The notes under the pieces were generated by a model. It saw only the letters and a list, made by a program, of their open reading frames with translations, did no database searches and was not told the DNA's origin. Below are positions 1 through 10,200 of a DNA stretch of 64,000 nt, in pieces. Each line of letters begins with the position of its first letter. The stretch's first letter is position 1. A program made the translations under genes and the position numbers. Source of the stretch: Symbiodinium sp. CCMP2592 (Eukaryota; Sar; Dinophyceae; Suessiales; Symbiodiniaceae); the NCBI GenBank assembly GCA_905221615.1, contig CAJNDT010005866.1, positions 248,001 through 312,000 of the forward strand, read 5' to 3'.

Positions 1-37
1 AGTGCGGACGGGGGCCGCTGCGCTGAAGTTGGCTGCG

Positions 38-60
38 TTGTTGTTGTTGTTGTTGTTGTT
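38..60. repeat. (GTT)n microsatellite
   Basis: Short uninterrupted GTT/TTG run just upstream of the first gene. No function is implied. Confidence 0.9.
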
Positions 61-159
61 GTGCTCGGCTGCCAGCCTGTTTTGTGCTCGGCTTTCAGCC
101 TGTTGGGCACTCGGCTGTCACCTTGTTGTGTGCTCGCCTGTCTCTCTCGGCTGTCAGCC

Positions 160-1388
160 ATGGACGAGGACTTGAAATCCGTCGCCGGCCGCTCAGAACG
201 CTCAGAGGGGGCAAACACTGCTTCGACAGCTCTGTGTCAAAACTCCGCCGCCGGGACGGTGGTAGACGGACAAGTCTTCTTGAAGGTGCGCAGCTGCATC
301 GCTTGCGGTCGCAAGAACTGCGACCTAAACGAAATCAGGGCAGGCTTGTTGTCGAAAAGCCGCTTCACAGTGTGGCATAGAGGCACCCCAGAGGATCCTC
401 AGTCCAAGCACGACAGGGTTTGCCAGCTCACGTACCAGCACGGCGCCTTCGGAGACGAATCCATCGAAGAGTTTGTCAACAATCGGATGAAAAGAGATCC
501 GCAGCTGCAGGCCGAGTTCATAGCAGCTCGAGGTGCCATGCTGGAGCTGCTCAACGAAGGCAAAGCGCGGTTCAGGGGCAAGACAATGGACTCCGCCAAG
601 CAGCGCCTGGAGCTTGCCAGAAAGAAGTCTGTGGAGGAGTTCAAGGAGGCTTCGACTGAGGTGGTGACGGGCTACGTGTGCTGGGACCGGGCGCTCTTCG
701 AGAAGGAGCACCCAGGCCTCATAGAAAAGAAGGGTTTGAAGGTGGCGAAAAAGGTCATAGACGGAAAGAAACGGGAGGTCGTGATGATCAGGAAAAACCG
801 CGAGGGCATCTGGGACGTGAACGTCACCGAGAAGACAGGTGTTCGACAAATGGAAGAAATCGACAACGGCGAGCACGAGATCCATGAGGGTCAGCACAGC
901 TTGAAGTTTTCCTCCTCAAAGAAGCGCCTGCACAACGCACTTGCCGAGAAAGCGAACGAGTCAAGCGTGCTTGCGGCTGACAGCCAGGAAGACCTGAAGG
1001 ACAAAGCGCTGCCGAGGCTGGCTGAGTCTTCGGACGAGGACGGCGACTACGGGGTGAGGAGCACTTTGCTGGACGAGGGCGATAGTCCGCCAAGGAAAAC
1101 CCAGCGGCCGAATCCAAGCAGCGGCAGTGGTGCCAACTTGCCTGCGCCCAAAAACAAAGCCAGAGGCGGACAGCAAGCGCAGAATCCGATTCCTGCTGGC
1201 AGCAAGTTTCCCGATTCTGCTGTCAGCAAGCATCTGTCAAGTGAGAGGCGGGAGTCTCGAGAGCAACCTCCAGGACCTACAGACAACAAAGCGGACACAG
1301 CCGGCCGAGGCCGGCCGAACAAGTTTAACAACAAGACGCCGGTGGAAGTCCTGGAGTCCAGCGGCCTGGTGGAGGTGAAGACTTGCCG
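160..1388 (+). CDS. Hypothetical protein, exon 1 (possible zinc-binding N-terminus)
   Basis: The frame is open from 61 to 1512, but the first ATG is at 160, directly after a GGCTGTCAGCC palindrome, and I take that as the start. From this Met, Cys46, Cys49, Cys54, Cys88 and His94 could form a zinc site. The next ~150 residues are charged and helical, followed by a low-complexity Ser/Pro/Lys/Gly-rich tail that looks disordered. After about 1390 the sequence turns A/T-rich and repetitive, so an intron probably begins there. The 3' end is not resolved: a GC donor at 1389 or a GA donor at 1380 would both join in frame to the AG at 1598-1599. I recognise no named family. It could be a host gene or part of an unclassified dinoflagellate repeat family. 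Confidence 0.6.
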
Positions 1389-1599
1389 GCAGAGCGTGCA
1401 ACTTGCCAGCAACAATTTTTTCTGCTCAGAGTCTTGGAGTCTCAGTCCCAGTCCGAGTCCTACTTGTATCTGTAGTCTGCAGTCCGTGGTCCGTATATAT
1501 TATATAATATAATTTACATAGAGTCGAGTCATACAGAGTCATCATACAGTCATACAGTCATGCGTTGAGTCATACAGTTATCTTGGGGCATCATCCAAG

Positions 1600-1933
1600 G
1601 GTGGACTTCTTGTCGAGAGACATCTTGAACAAGCTTTGCACAGATGTTGAAACAACGGAAGTTTACAAGAAGACGATGGCCGAGTTCTCAGGGAAGACTA
1701 GCGAGTACCAGAGGAAGGCCACCGCGCTGGAAGCCAAAGTGAAAAAATGGCAAAACCGGCCATCTGAAACTGATGAGCTGGCAGGAAGGCAGAAGGAGCT
1801 TGCGAGCATGCTTCACGCAGCGGCAACAGTGTTTCAGCTGTCAGCTAAGAGATCGCCCAACACAGACAAGATGGAGCAGATCCTGACAACTTTGAGACAT
1901 GAGGGCTTGGAGGCAGGACTTAAGATTCGCGAA
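1600..1933 (+). CDS. Hypothetical protein, exon 2 (helical)
   Basis: This frame encodes about 110 residues rich in Glu, Lys, Ala and Leu with heptad-like spacing, probably a coiled coil. The start follows an AG at 1598-1599 and the end precedes a GT at 1934-1935. The GT...AG interval 1934-2088 joins the codon GAA at 1931-1933 in phase 0 to the long frame beginning at 2089. The sequence between exons 1 and 2 holds TA-rich and repeated GAGTCATACAG-like stretches, unlike the flanking coding DNA. Function unknown. Confidence 0.55.
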
Positions 1934-1983
1934 GTTTTTGAGTTTTGTGTATGTTTACCAGTATAGGCTGGCGGCTGGCTGAT

Positions 1984-2062
1984 AATCCATAGTCCATAGT
2001 GCATGGTCCATAGCCTATAGTCTATAGTCTATAGTCTATAGTCTATAGTCAGTATAGTCTAT
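1984..2062. repeat. Tandem TAGTCTA-type repeat in an intron
   Basis: Repeats of CTATAGT / CCATAGT fill most of the proposed second intron of the first gene. They mark the end of coding sequence on both sides. Confidence 0.8.
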
Positions 2063-2088
2063 AACTGCAGGCTGTTTGGATCCTGCAG

Positions 2089-4119
2089 GTGCCCATGGCC
2101 TGGTGTGACTTGCTGCTCCAAGAGAAGCTCGCGGAATGCTTGCGCTTCAAGAAGTTGGACGAGTTTGCGCGCACGTGCCAGCCAGGGAAAGGTCCTTTCG
2201 AGGGAGTTGCAGACGAGCGAGCTGACGTGATGCAAGCCTGCATTCACAAGTGCCTTGGCCAAATTTTGTGCGACCTTGTTCCGGATCCGGCTGTCAGCCA
2301 GAAGAAGAACAAGAAGGGAGCAGCAACTGCGAAAGAAAGGAACGCTCAAATCCAGACAATGCTGGATCTGGCCTTGCGTTTGGTGGAGGAAAACGCACTG
2401 CCGGAGGAGATGTTGCGAGACTTGGACATCCTAGCCGATGCACTTGATGAGAAAAGAGCGGACCATGCTACTGCGCACAACCGGCTGTCAGCCTGGAAGC
2501 AGGACGACGAGTACTTTGGTGTTTTGCGGCCAGTGGTCAGAAATGAGCACTGGTCTGCGCTCGTCCAGCAGTTTTCCGCCCCAGCCTCCGCCGCCTCGAC
2601 CTCTGCCTGCCTCCGTTCTGCTTTCAACAAGGTGAACGGGAACACGTCGCCAGTGTCAGAACAGGACAGAGGCGAACTTGTGGGCGCACTCCAGGGCTCG
2701 GCTGAGCAACCGGCCGATTATGACTATCTGAATAGCGTGTTGTGCGGTCTGCAGCTGTTGGCAGAAGAAGCAAACAAGCAGCAAAAGGACTTTGTTCTGC
2801 GCGTTTGCAAAGACATTTGCGGCCGTGGTGTGTCTGCTTCAGATTTTCATGGGGATGAGGATTTGATGGAGCAGATGTTCGCGAAAGGTCACTGGGAAGT
2901 TTCGGTTGTGAAGAACGCAATTTCAGAGAGTGCAGCAGAGCAGCAACACAAGAACACGGTGCTGCAAACCTGCGAGAAGCTTGCGGCAGCGAGCAGCAAA
3001 GTTTGCCTGTGGCATGGGTTGCTGAACGCCATACTGACTTTGGCCAAGACGGCGCAGGAGCATGCGGACAATGGGTTGGATGCAAACGTCCAAGACGATT
3101 TGGTGCAGTGCTGGAGTGAGGTGAAACACCGACTGCAGACAGACCCGGAGATAGCCGCAGCAGCTCAGCCCGTCAAGGAGGCCTTGGAGAACTTGCTGAA
3201 CGCCACGAAGACTGAGCAAGTGGGACCTCAGGTCTACGAAGGCGCCATGACGGAGCTCCGGCTGTCAGCCATGGAACTGCTGAGGCTTGCCAAAGAGCGC
3301 CGCAAGCCAGAAGTGCAGGAAGCTGCTAGCAACTTGCGAAAACTCGAGCATCGCTGCATGCAGTGCTGCTCGCTGTCAGACACGCCGGTCTTCGCTAGGT
3401 CTTGCGTCAGCCTTGTCACCACCGAGTTCGCCGGTGTGTGTGAGGTGTTGCCTTCCGCTGCCAGCGAGCAAATACCGGATGATATTTTGAACAGCTCGGT
3501 TATGCAGCACTTGCGAGCCGCCAATGACAAGGAGACCAACAAGCAGAAGCTGGTGCATGTGCTGCACTCTAGCGGCTGCGAGCAGTTCTTGGAGCAAGCG
3601 TCCAAGCTACTGGAAAGGCTCGAGCCACTTTTCACAGCTAAGAAGGTGTCACTTGAAAAGCTCCTCGTGGAGGCTGCTGCCAGTGCAAAAGCCAAGCTGG
3701 TTAATCCCCACATGGGCATGGATGAGTTCTTGCAGTCCGCAGCCTCTGGTGAAGCTCTCAAGAAAGCCTTGAAGCAACTGCGTGCAGCGGAAAGGGACAT
3801 GCAAGGCCACGGCATGCTACAGGACGGCTCTGAGCTGCAGCGCGACGTCTCTGAAGTCAAGGCGTCTTGCCGTTTGCAGATCATCAAATGGGGAATCGTG
3901 ACTTTGGTCGCCAATGCCGACATCGCGGCGGACAACAGCAAGGGGAAGGGCCTCAGGAAAACTTTGCGGGACGTCTGGAACAGTCATTGTGATGATGGTG
4001 ATGTCAAGAGTGTCCTGGGGCAGGCGGTAGTGGACTTGGTAGAGCAGTCGTTGGCGACACCAGAGAAGACCGAGGACCCCGGCGCCGCTGCGCCCAAGAA
4101 GCGTGGTAAAAAAAAGTAG
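2089..4119 (+). CDS. Hypothetical protein, exon 3 (long helical C-terminal region)
   Basis: A frame of 676 codons begins right after the acceptor AG at 2087-2088 and ends at TAG 4117-4119. The product is almost wholly helical, rich in Leu, Ala, Glu and Lys, with no transmembrane segment and a basic C-terminus (Lys-Lys-Arg-Gly-Lys-Lys-Lys). I see no catalytic motif and recognise no family. Three copies of the GGCTGTCAGCC palindrome are read through in frame without disturbing it, so the repeat is tolerated in the protein. Joined to exons 1 and 2 it would give a protein of about 1,200 residues. It may be structural or a protein-binding scaffold, but that is only inferred from composition. Confidence 0.65.
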   Translation: MPMAWCDLLLQEKLAECLRFKKLDEFARTCQPGKGPFEGVADERADVMQACIHKCLGQILCDLVPDPAVSQKKNKKGAATAKERNAQIQTMLDLALRLVEENALPEEMLRDLDILADALDEKRADHATAHNRLSAWKQDDEYFGVLRPVVRNEHWSALVQQFSAPASAASTSACLRSAFNKVNGNTSPVSEQDRGELVGALQGSAEQPADYDYLNSVLCGLQLLAEEANKQQKDFVLRVCKDICGRGVSASDFHGDEDLMEQMFAKGHWEVSVVKNAISESAAEQQHKNTVLQTCEKLAAASSKVCLWHGLLNAILTLAKTAQEHADNGLDANVQDDLVQCWSEVKHRLQTDPEIAAAAQPVKEALENLLNATKTEQVGPQVYEGAMTELRLSAMELLRLAKERRKPEVQEAASNLRKLEHRCMQCCSLSDTPVFARSCVSLVTTEFAGVCEVLPSAASEQIPDDILNSSVMQHLRAANDKETNKQKLVHVLHSSGCEQFLEQASKLLERLEPLFTAKKVSLEKLLVEAAASAKAKLVNPHMGMDEFLQSAASGEALKKALKQLRAAERDMQGHGMLQDGSELQRDVSEVKASCRLQIIKWGIVTLVANADIAADNSKGKGLRKTLRDVWNSHCDDGDVKSVLGQAVVDLVEQSLATPEKTEDPGAAAPKKRGKKK

Positions 4120-4588
4120 GTCTGCGGCTGACAGCCAGCGCCACGACGACTACGAGTCACTACACGTCCGGCTGACAGCCAGCCACCTGCCAACTTTGCG
4201 CTGCAACGTCCGGCTGACAGCCAGCTCCTGCGAGCTCTGCGCTGCTGCGTCCGGCTGCCAGCCAGGCACGGCGAGTTCTGCGCTGCAGCGTAGAGAGTCT
4301 GAGTCGTTTTTGAAACTCCTCCTTTTCCTGTCGGCCCGGTTCCTAGCCCGTAGCCCCAAAGTGCGACAGCGTTCCAAGCTAGGCTAAACCGCAAAACCTC
4401 ACACTCAGCCGGGCTGTCAGCAAGGGGGGTTGCCGACGTCACTGTCACTGCGAGTTGTGTGCAGAAGAAATGAGTGCCAGGGATTCATGAGTCATTCGTC
4501 ATTATACTATTTATCTTAAATATGAATCTGAATGAATATATAATATTTATATATCATATAATTGTGTGATTTTTAGTATTATTATTGT

Positions 4589-4589
<1 letters not shown>

Positions 4590-4634
<45 letters not shown>

Positions 4635-4655
4635 TATTATATAAAATTATATACA
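4590..4655. repeat. (AT)n microsatellite
   Basis: Almost pure AT/TA run between the first gene's 3' flank and the 43-bp minisatellite. Confidence 0.9.
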
Positions 4656-4659
4656 TATT

Positions 4660-5150
4660 AATTTCCGGAATTTCCGGCAAATCATGAAATTCATGAAAGC
4701 CGAATTTCCGGAATTTCCGGCAAATCCTAAAATTCATGAAATCCGAATTTCCGGAATTTCCGGCGAATCACGAAATTCATGAAATCCGAATTTCCGGAAT
4801 TTCCGGAATTTCCGGAAAATCATGAAATTCATGAAAGCCGAATTTCCGGAATTTCCGGAAAATCATGAAATTCATGAAAGCCGATTTTCCGGAATTTCCG
4901 GAAAATCATGAAATTCATGAAAGCCGATTTTCCGGAATTTCCGGAAAATCATGAAATTCATGAAAGCCGATTTTCCGGAATTTCCGGAATTTCCGGAAAA
5001 TCATGAAATTCATGAAAGCCGATTTTCCGGAATTTCCGGAAATTCATAGTATTGGAATGATTGGAATTATTGGAATTTCAGGAATTTCCGTAAATTCATG
5101 ATATTCGAATTATCGGAATTTCAGGAATTTCCGGCAAAACGAGCAACATG
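4660..5150. repeat. 43-bp minisatellite built on AATTTCCGG
   Basis: About ten tandem units. Starts of AATTTCCGGAATTTCCGG fall at 4660, 4703, 4746 and 4789 (43-bp steps), then 4841 (52 bp, one extra 9-bp AATTTCCGG module). Each unit also has a TCATGAAATTCATGAAA-type segment that is itself nearly palindromic. The last units (after about 5040) are degenerate. Confidence 0.9.
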
Positions 5151-5204
5151 AATTTCCGGATGGACGCTAAACCATCTTCCAGAAGCAAGCTCTTGGATTC
5201 ACAC

Positions 5205-5245
5205 AATATATATGTGTATATATATATGTATATATATATATATAC

Positions 5246-5281
<36 letters not shown>
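5205..5281. repeat. TA/TATG microsatellite
   Basis: Run of TATATATG and TA repeats. Open frames across it (Tyr-Ile runs) are artefacts. Confidence 0.9.
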
Positions 5282-5283
<2 letters not shown>

Positions 5284-5856
5284 GCATCTGAATAAGGAGC
5301 CAGTGTATGTGAATACCCGCATGCACGCACCCAACCTCTGCACAAACTAGTGCATGCAATTCGCGATTCTGTACGAAGATGTAAGAAGCACATAGCACCC
5401 AACAGCACGCCCTTCTACGATGCTGAAGGCCTGCGAATTTGGTCACCTCGGCTGCGATCTCAGATCTGATTGCTGCTTCGGGTCAACCTAGACATCGAAA
5501 CTCCACGCCAACCCAGAAACTGCTCAACCATTCCTGCACATGCACTGCGATTCTTCTGGAAGCCAGCCCGTTGTCCGAACGGCTACAGCCAAGACCTACG
5601 CTGCCTACGCTTATGCCACAAGCGCCGCATAATCCTTCGCGCTGCATCGCAAGGACCTATGAATGGATCACGGGTCGCATGTCTACAACCAGAAAGGCCC
5701 GCCTTAGGGCTTCGGACTGTCTCGTTTAGGCAGCTGAGGCCCAGTGCGGCTGTAGGTTTGGAGCGTGAATGGGAGACAGTTTGCCACTTGCGGTTGGGGG
5801 CTGCGCGGGGGTTCTCGGCAAGTCCCAACCCTGAGAGCATTGGTTCCAGAACGTAA
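5282..5856. other. No supported gene
   Basis: Unique-looking sequence with overlapping open frames in several phases, none resembling a family I know and none with supporting splice signals. Confidence 0.5.
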
Positions 5857-5957
5857 TATAGGGGCCTGAATAAATACCTATACTATTTTGGGGCTCCTTA
5901 GTATAATTATCGTAGAATTTTCCCCAAAACCCTATTCTAATTATAAAGGTGCCTATA
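5857..5957. mobile_element. MITE-like hairpin, family A copy 1
   Basis: About 101 bp. Left arm TATAGGGGCCT (5857-5867) and right arm AGGTGCCTATA (5947-5957) are inverted repeats with one mismatch. The interior has CCTATACTATTTTGGGG and CCTATTCTAATTAT, which recur in the other family A copies. No coding capacity, so a non-autonomous element is inferred. Confidence 0.75.
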
Positions 5958-6412
5958 GAAGACCAATCCGGGGCTCGTCTCCAATGCGCAGTATGAGTTC
6001 CCTTCTCGCCGCCCAAGAATGTTCGTGGGCAGTCTGTGGCGGAATGCTTTTCGACTAGTCGTTCCAACGAGTTTGTACATTGAGTGGATGGTTTGGGGTG
6101 AGAGATTTCATTTTATGACAGTGCCGAGAGAGCAGGATGTCAGACTGTCAGAGCTCTCTCCGGGCACCGCCTGACCTGTAAAGCATGGGATTCAAGCAGG
6201 TGTTCAGTTCGGCGTCAGGTACTGACAGGCATCAGCAGGCATTAACAGGCATTAACAGGCAAAAATGAAGAGGGGCACAATTTGCTCTCCGAGATAGCGG
6301 TTCGGTGTGAGGCAAAGTCACAGGTGCAAAGGCTCAAACCCAACATTCTGAAAGCTCCAGACCCTCAAACCCCTGGACCCAAGAGAGAGCCAACTCCAAA
6401 GCCGCTCCTGGG
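5958..6412. other. No supported gene; small hairpin and short direct repeats
   Basis: A hairpin at about 6121-6166 pairs GTGCCGAGAGAGC with GCTCTCTCCGGGCAC. A short CAGGCATTAA direct repeat lies at about 6223-6263. Nothing else recognised. Confidence 0.5.
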
Positions 6413-6512
6413 TTCTTGTTAAGGCATTTAATATCATTTACCATAATAGGGATCTACGGTAAATACAATGATTTCTTTAATATGGTAAGTTAAGCCAATG
6501 TCTTAACAAGAA
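6413..6512. mobile_element. MITE-like hairpin, family J
   Basis: Arms CTTGTTAAGGCATT (6415-6428) and AATGTCTTAACAAG (6497-6510) are inverted repeats with one mismatch around an AT-rich centre. A partial match to the left arm (GGTTCTTGTTAAGG) lies near 7874. Confidence 0.65.
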
Positions 6513-6603
6513 GCCAGTCTCCCTACCTGGCCGGTGACCTTCCTGCCGCCAGCATCTCCTCGTTGTGGCCTTCATGGTCCTGGAGGCGTGGGCTTCTGGA
6601 TTT

Positions 6604-6692
6604 ACGAAAGGGTCGAAATTATTACCGATACTATTTTGGGGGTTCCTTTCCTTATCATGTACCACAAAATCCTATTTAATTCTTAAGGCTCC
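6604..6692. mobile_element. MITE-like hairpin, family A copy 2 (degenerate)
   Basis: Shares the family A core (ATTACCGATACTATTTTGG and CCTATTTAATTCTTAAGG) with copies at 5857, 33671, 39704 and 56064, but its termini have diverged. Confidence 0.6.
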
Positions 6693-6707
6693 GAGATTCG
6701 AGTGTAG

Positions 6708-6810
6708 CGGTTGATGATATAAATCCTGCATGACCCAAAATAAGGAATATATGCCATAATTCCCATAGTGTAGAGTCCTTAAGGTAATGCAGGATTTATA
6801 TCATCAACCG
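6708..6810. mobile_element. MITE-like hairpin, family C, perfect 24-bp arms
   Basis: 103 bp. Positions 6708-6731 and 6787-6810 are exact reverse complements over 24 bases, both ending in a CGGTTGATGATAT / ATATCATCAACCG terminus. The perfect arms suggest a recent insertion. No coding capacity. Confidence 0.8.
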
Positions 6811-6917
6811 AAGGGCGTCCTCGATGAGGAAGCTGAGCGAGTCTGGGGATGGCAATCAAGTTTTCGAGCCGCTTTCTAACCCCAAATTGCCTCATTGGGT
6901 TTCGGGTTTCGGGTTTC

Positions 6918-6983
6918 TTACCTTTGGTTAGTAGGGAATGGAAGAATGGTAGTAGAAAATAGTAGCTATAATTGTACCAAAAA
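6918..6983. mobile_element. Half-copy of MITE-like family B
   Basis: Matches the left arm and centre of the intact copy at 24772-24860 (TTACCTTTGGTTAGTA onward) but has no right arm. Telomere-like repeat sequence follows instead, so it is truncated or recombined. Confidence 0.65.
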
Positions 6984-7138
6984 TATAGCTAAGGTTTGGG
7001 GTTAAGGTAAACCCTAAACCCTAAAAACAAAAAAGGTAAGGTTTGGGGTTTAGGTGCGTGAGGTCTCGGAAGCCCTTGCTCCGAGTTTGGCGGCCCCAGC
7101 CCTGCATGCCCGAGCAACCTTCGGGGTATCAAAGGGGC

Positions 7139-7250
7139 AAAGGAGGGACCCTTAATGGGGACCCCTACCCTATAATGGGCTATATTATGGGTATATAATA
7201 GTTGTATTAAGGGTATATACCTAGGGGTCCTGATTAAGGGTCCCTCCTTT
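7139..7250. mobile_element. MITE-like hairpin, family D
   Basis: About 112 bp. AAAGGAGGGACCCTTAAT at the left (from 7139) pairs with ATTAAGGGTCCCTCCTTT at the right (to 7250). The pairing continues inward through GGACCCCTA with two mismatches. The centre is TATA-rich. Confidence 0.8.
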
Positions 7251-10200
7251 TACGCTTGGAGGGTAGGCACGTGTCCATTCTCGAAAGGATCCGAAAGATG
7301 GAAACCTTAAGCCAGGCCCTACCTTAAATCATATAATGGTAGGATATCTATTTGAAGGTTTTACCTTCTGCATCCTTGAAAGTGTCTGGGTCAGCGTCCA
7401 GATATGTCGCCGAAATGTTATTGATGTTGAAAGACTGGGATCCTGTTCACGTCAAGAGAACGCGGCCTATGTTCGGGAAGTCGTTGTGCCTCTAGCAGAG
7501 CTGCTTCGTATAGCTGGCCTGGGGTTCCAAGATCCAGTGGGGTTCTCGGCCGAGATGTGGCTCTGGAGACCTTACACTCCAACGTTTGCTGTCGCCTCGC
7601 TTGCGACGGCAAGCTTCGAACAACTCAACTACCAGTCGTGGCCAAACTCCCCACCAAGGGGCCCTAAATCCCAAATCCTAAACCCTGATCCCTAATCGCA
7701 CCCAAAACCTCCCCTAAGCCCAAAATCCTAAACCTCTAATGACACCCAAAACCCCTAAACTCTCTTGGCTGCTAAAAAGGCCCCCTTCAGAAGCTCCCCG
7801 CTCGCAGGGGGTGAAATATCTTCTTGCGCGGGAAGCTTTCGTACCAGGCCCGCTTCTTCAATCTCTTTGGGGTTCTTGTTAAGGGAGTTATTTAGGGTTT
7901 AGGGTTTAGGTTACCGCAGTTACCGCAATAAAAGAAGCCACAGTATTTACTCTAGATCCCAAGAACCCGGTTTTAGGCGGCTTGTTCTCCAACACGAACA
8001 CGATGCACGCCATGTTCAGAATAGCGGGAGGTTGAGATTTGCAGGCTGCAGGATGTTTTCAAGACTTGAAAGTACAGGCTTGCGTTTATTCATTCGGGCT
8101 TCAGGAACTACATGTACGGGTAGCAGATCTCAGTATGCTCAATATGTTAGTGCGACAAGCGTTCAATAAGGTTTCTATGCGGGTTGCAAGGGCAACTGCA
8201 TGGAGCGGCTCCGTCTCTACTGTCTGCAGGCCTCCACAGCAAGAAAGCATAGACAGATGCGCATGTGTGTGTATATATTTCGGTACCCGAACTTTGGCAG
8301 CTTCCGTGTCTTCAATATCAGGCAGTTCAGAGTGCATCTTGATCTTCTGTTCGTTCCTTCTAGGACTTAGGATTATGTCGCACGATAGCTTCATGTCACA
8401 TGTAGGCCGCAGGATTGCGTAGCAATTTGTCTGGCCCAAATTTGGGCACATGGAACCGCCAGCACACCACACTCAACATGTTTCAATCTTGAGCCCTCCA
8501 ATGAGACCAGCCCACAAAGTCAACATGACAGAGCGGACCTACTTCAACCATGGCTAGCACAACATGCAACGTGATCAGTCTCGCATCATGAACATGTTCA
8601 TCGGCATCATCACCGTGACTACTCTTTCCTCATTGTCGGTGGTTGTAGCCGATGCCCAGGAGATGCATCATCTGAATGTAGGCGCTTTTCGAGAGGGGAT
8701 GTGAACATGCCGCAAGATTTGGTGGACCATTGTCTTGCTTGGTGCCGTTTGTTTTACTTGCAAACTCAACCTGCGCACATTCCCAAACCGGCGACCAGTC
8801 CTTCATCGAAATGAGCCTGAGATTTCAATCACTATGTCGCTGCAGAGCGCTTGAAAACTGCAGGCTCCTACAAATTTTCAACTCGTATTCGCATGGCGAC
8901 ACAGAGCCTACCACCCAGGAGTCAACAACCTCTCGATTCTCGTCGTGGAGAACCTGGTCTCCCTGGTGGCACCCCCAGCTGTCGAGCCCATGCCCTTCCT
9001 CGCACAGCAACTAGACCCTAAACTCTGAACCTAGGCCCCCGCTAGCCCCAAGCCCCTGTGTTTGTCCGAGCTTTGACGCAAACTTTCGGAATGAATTGTG
9101 GAATGCAAAGACAACGGTTTGAGTTTGGAGCACTGGGTTTGTGGCTTTGAAGAAGCACCCTGGCACTTTCGACTGACTTGGTAAGTGGGGTTGTGCGTAC
9201 GTCAGTTGGAGCTATAAGCCTATACTGCTATGGTTACCTGACTGATAGCCCTACGTCCTAAGTCCCCTGATCCTCTACGTGGTGGCCCCACTGAAGGATT
9301 TCCGGGTGACTGAGCTGTGAAGTCGCATACCAACTCCGAATCCTTGAAATCGAGAGCCTGGGGCTCCTTGAAGCCTAAAAGCCCTAGGTCCAGCCGCCTT
9401 AAACCGATAAAATCATCCGAAGGGCCCTGAAGGGGGGCCTTCACTTTGAAACTTTAAGCCTAACTCTCATCCCAAAACCAAAAACGCTAGCCCTAGTCTT
9501 CACAGACTACCTAAAACCCGGTGCCCGACGACCGTGACCGCAGCCGTTGTGAAGCCACTCCGCAAAGCCCTGCCGGGACACCAAAGCACACAATGTGGTG
9601 ACCTCAGCATGATGATTATGTATCGGGTATTGGGATGTAGCTGGGTTAGTTGAGGTTTCGAGTTAGTCTATGTGGAGTGCAGTATGACATGTGCTGAAGG
9701 GTTTGGGGTTTGTCGGGAAACGGACCCTACTGTTCTGTTTCTGCTGCTGACGATGCTGCGGTATAGTTTCATCGTGTCGTGAGGGTTTTCCTGTAGGTTT
9801 ATTCATGGAAACATGGGGCGAGTTGAGCACGTCTGGGGTTGGGGTTGAGTCGTGGCTGTTCAGGCTTGTCTGTTCAGTTCTGGTGTTAGAGTCTCGGACA
9901 CGGATAGGGCGAGGTCTCGAATCTCGGTTCAGCAGCCTCGGTCTCGACGTGAGCTGGCCTCAAGGCTCTTTGCGCAACACGCTAAGCTGAGTCGCAAGCC
10001 TGCCTTAAACACCAGCCTTCAACCCTGATCTTCAGATGCCCTCAACCATAGCACTGCTTGTGATTGGAGACCGTCTCTTTCACCGAGAACATATTACAGA
10101 CTGATCCTACTAGCCTAAAATCCACTCCGTCCCCCTGGCTTCGTGGAAGACACTGAGCATGCTGTGTAATCTTGAGCAGAACCCCTCGCCTCCTGTCTTT

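Larger units (their letters stand above)
67..4422. repeat. Dispersed 11-bp palindrome GGCTGWCAGCC
   Basis: Exact copies of GGCTGTCAGCC or GGCTGACAGCC lie at 149-159, 975-985, 2289-2299, 2483-2493, 3260-3270, 4126-4136, 4170-4180 and 4212-4222. One-base variants lie at 67-77, 90-100 and 4253-4263, and weaker variants at 113-123 and 4412-4422. The motif equals its own reverse complement apart from the central base. Copies fall in the 5' flank, in the exons (read as Arg-Leu-Ser-Ala, Ala-Val-Ser-Gln or Ala-Asp-Ser-Gln) and densely in the 3' flank. I noticed none elsewhere in the window. Confidence 0.85.

Noticed and set aside
4660-5150. CRISPR-like regular repeat
   Set aside because: The units are head-to-tail with no unique spacers, and the window is eukaryotic.
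7336-7695. 119-codon plus frame
   Set aside because: All three plus frames are open over most of the interval and it runs into telomere-type words.
8495-9015. Decayed membrane-protein gene
   Set aside because: One frame is open with three stops and has a hydrophobic stretch, but there is no recognisable family and the local DNA is stop-poor in other frames.
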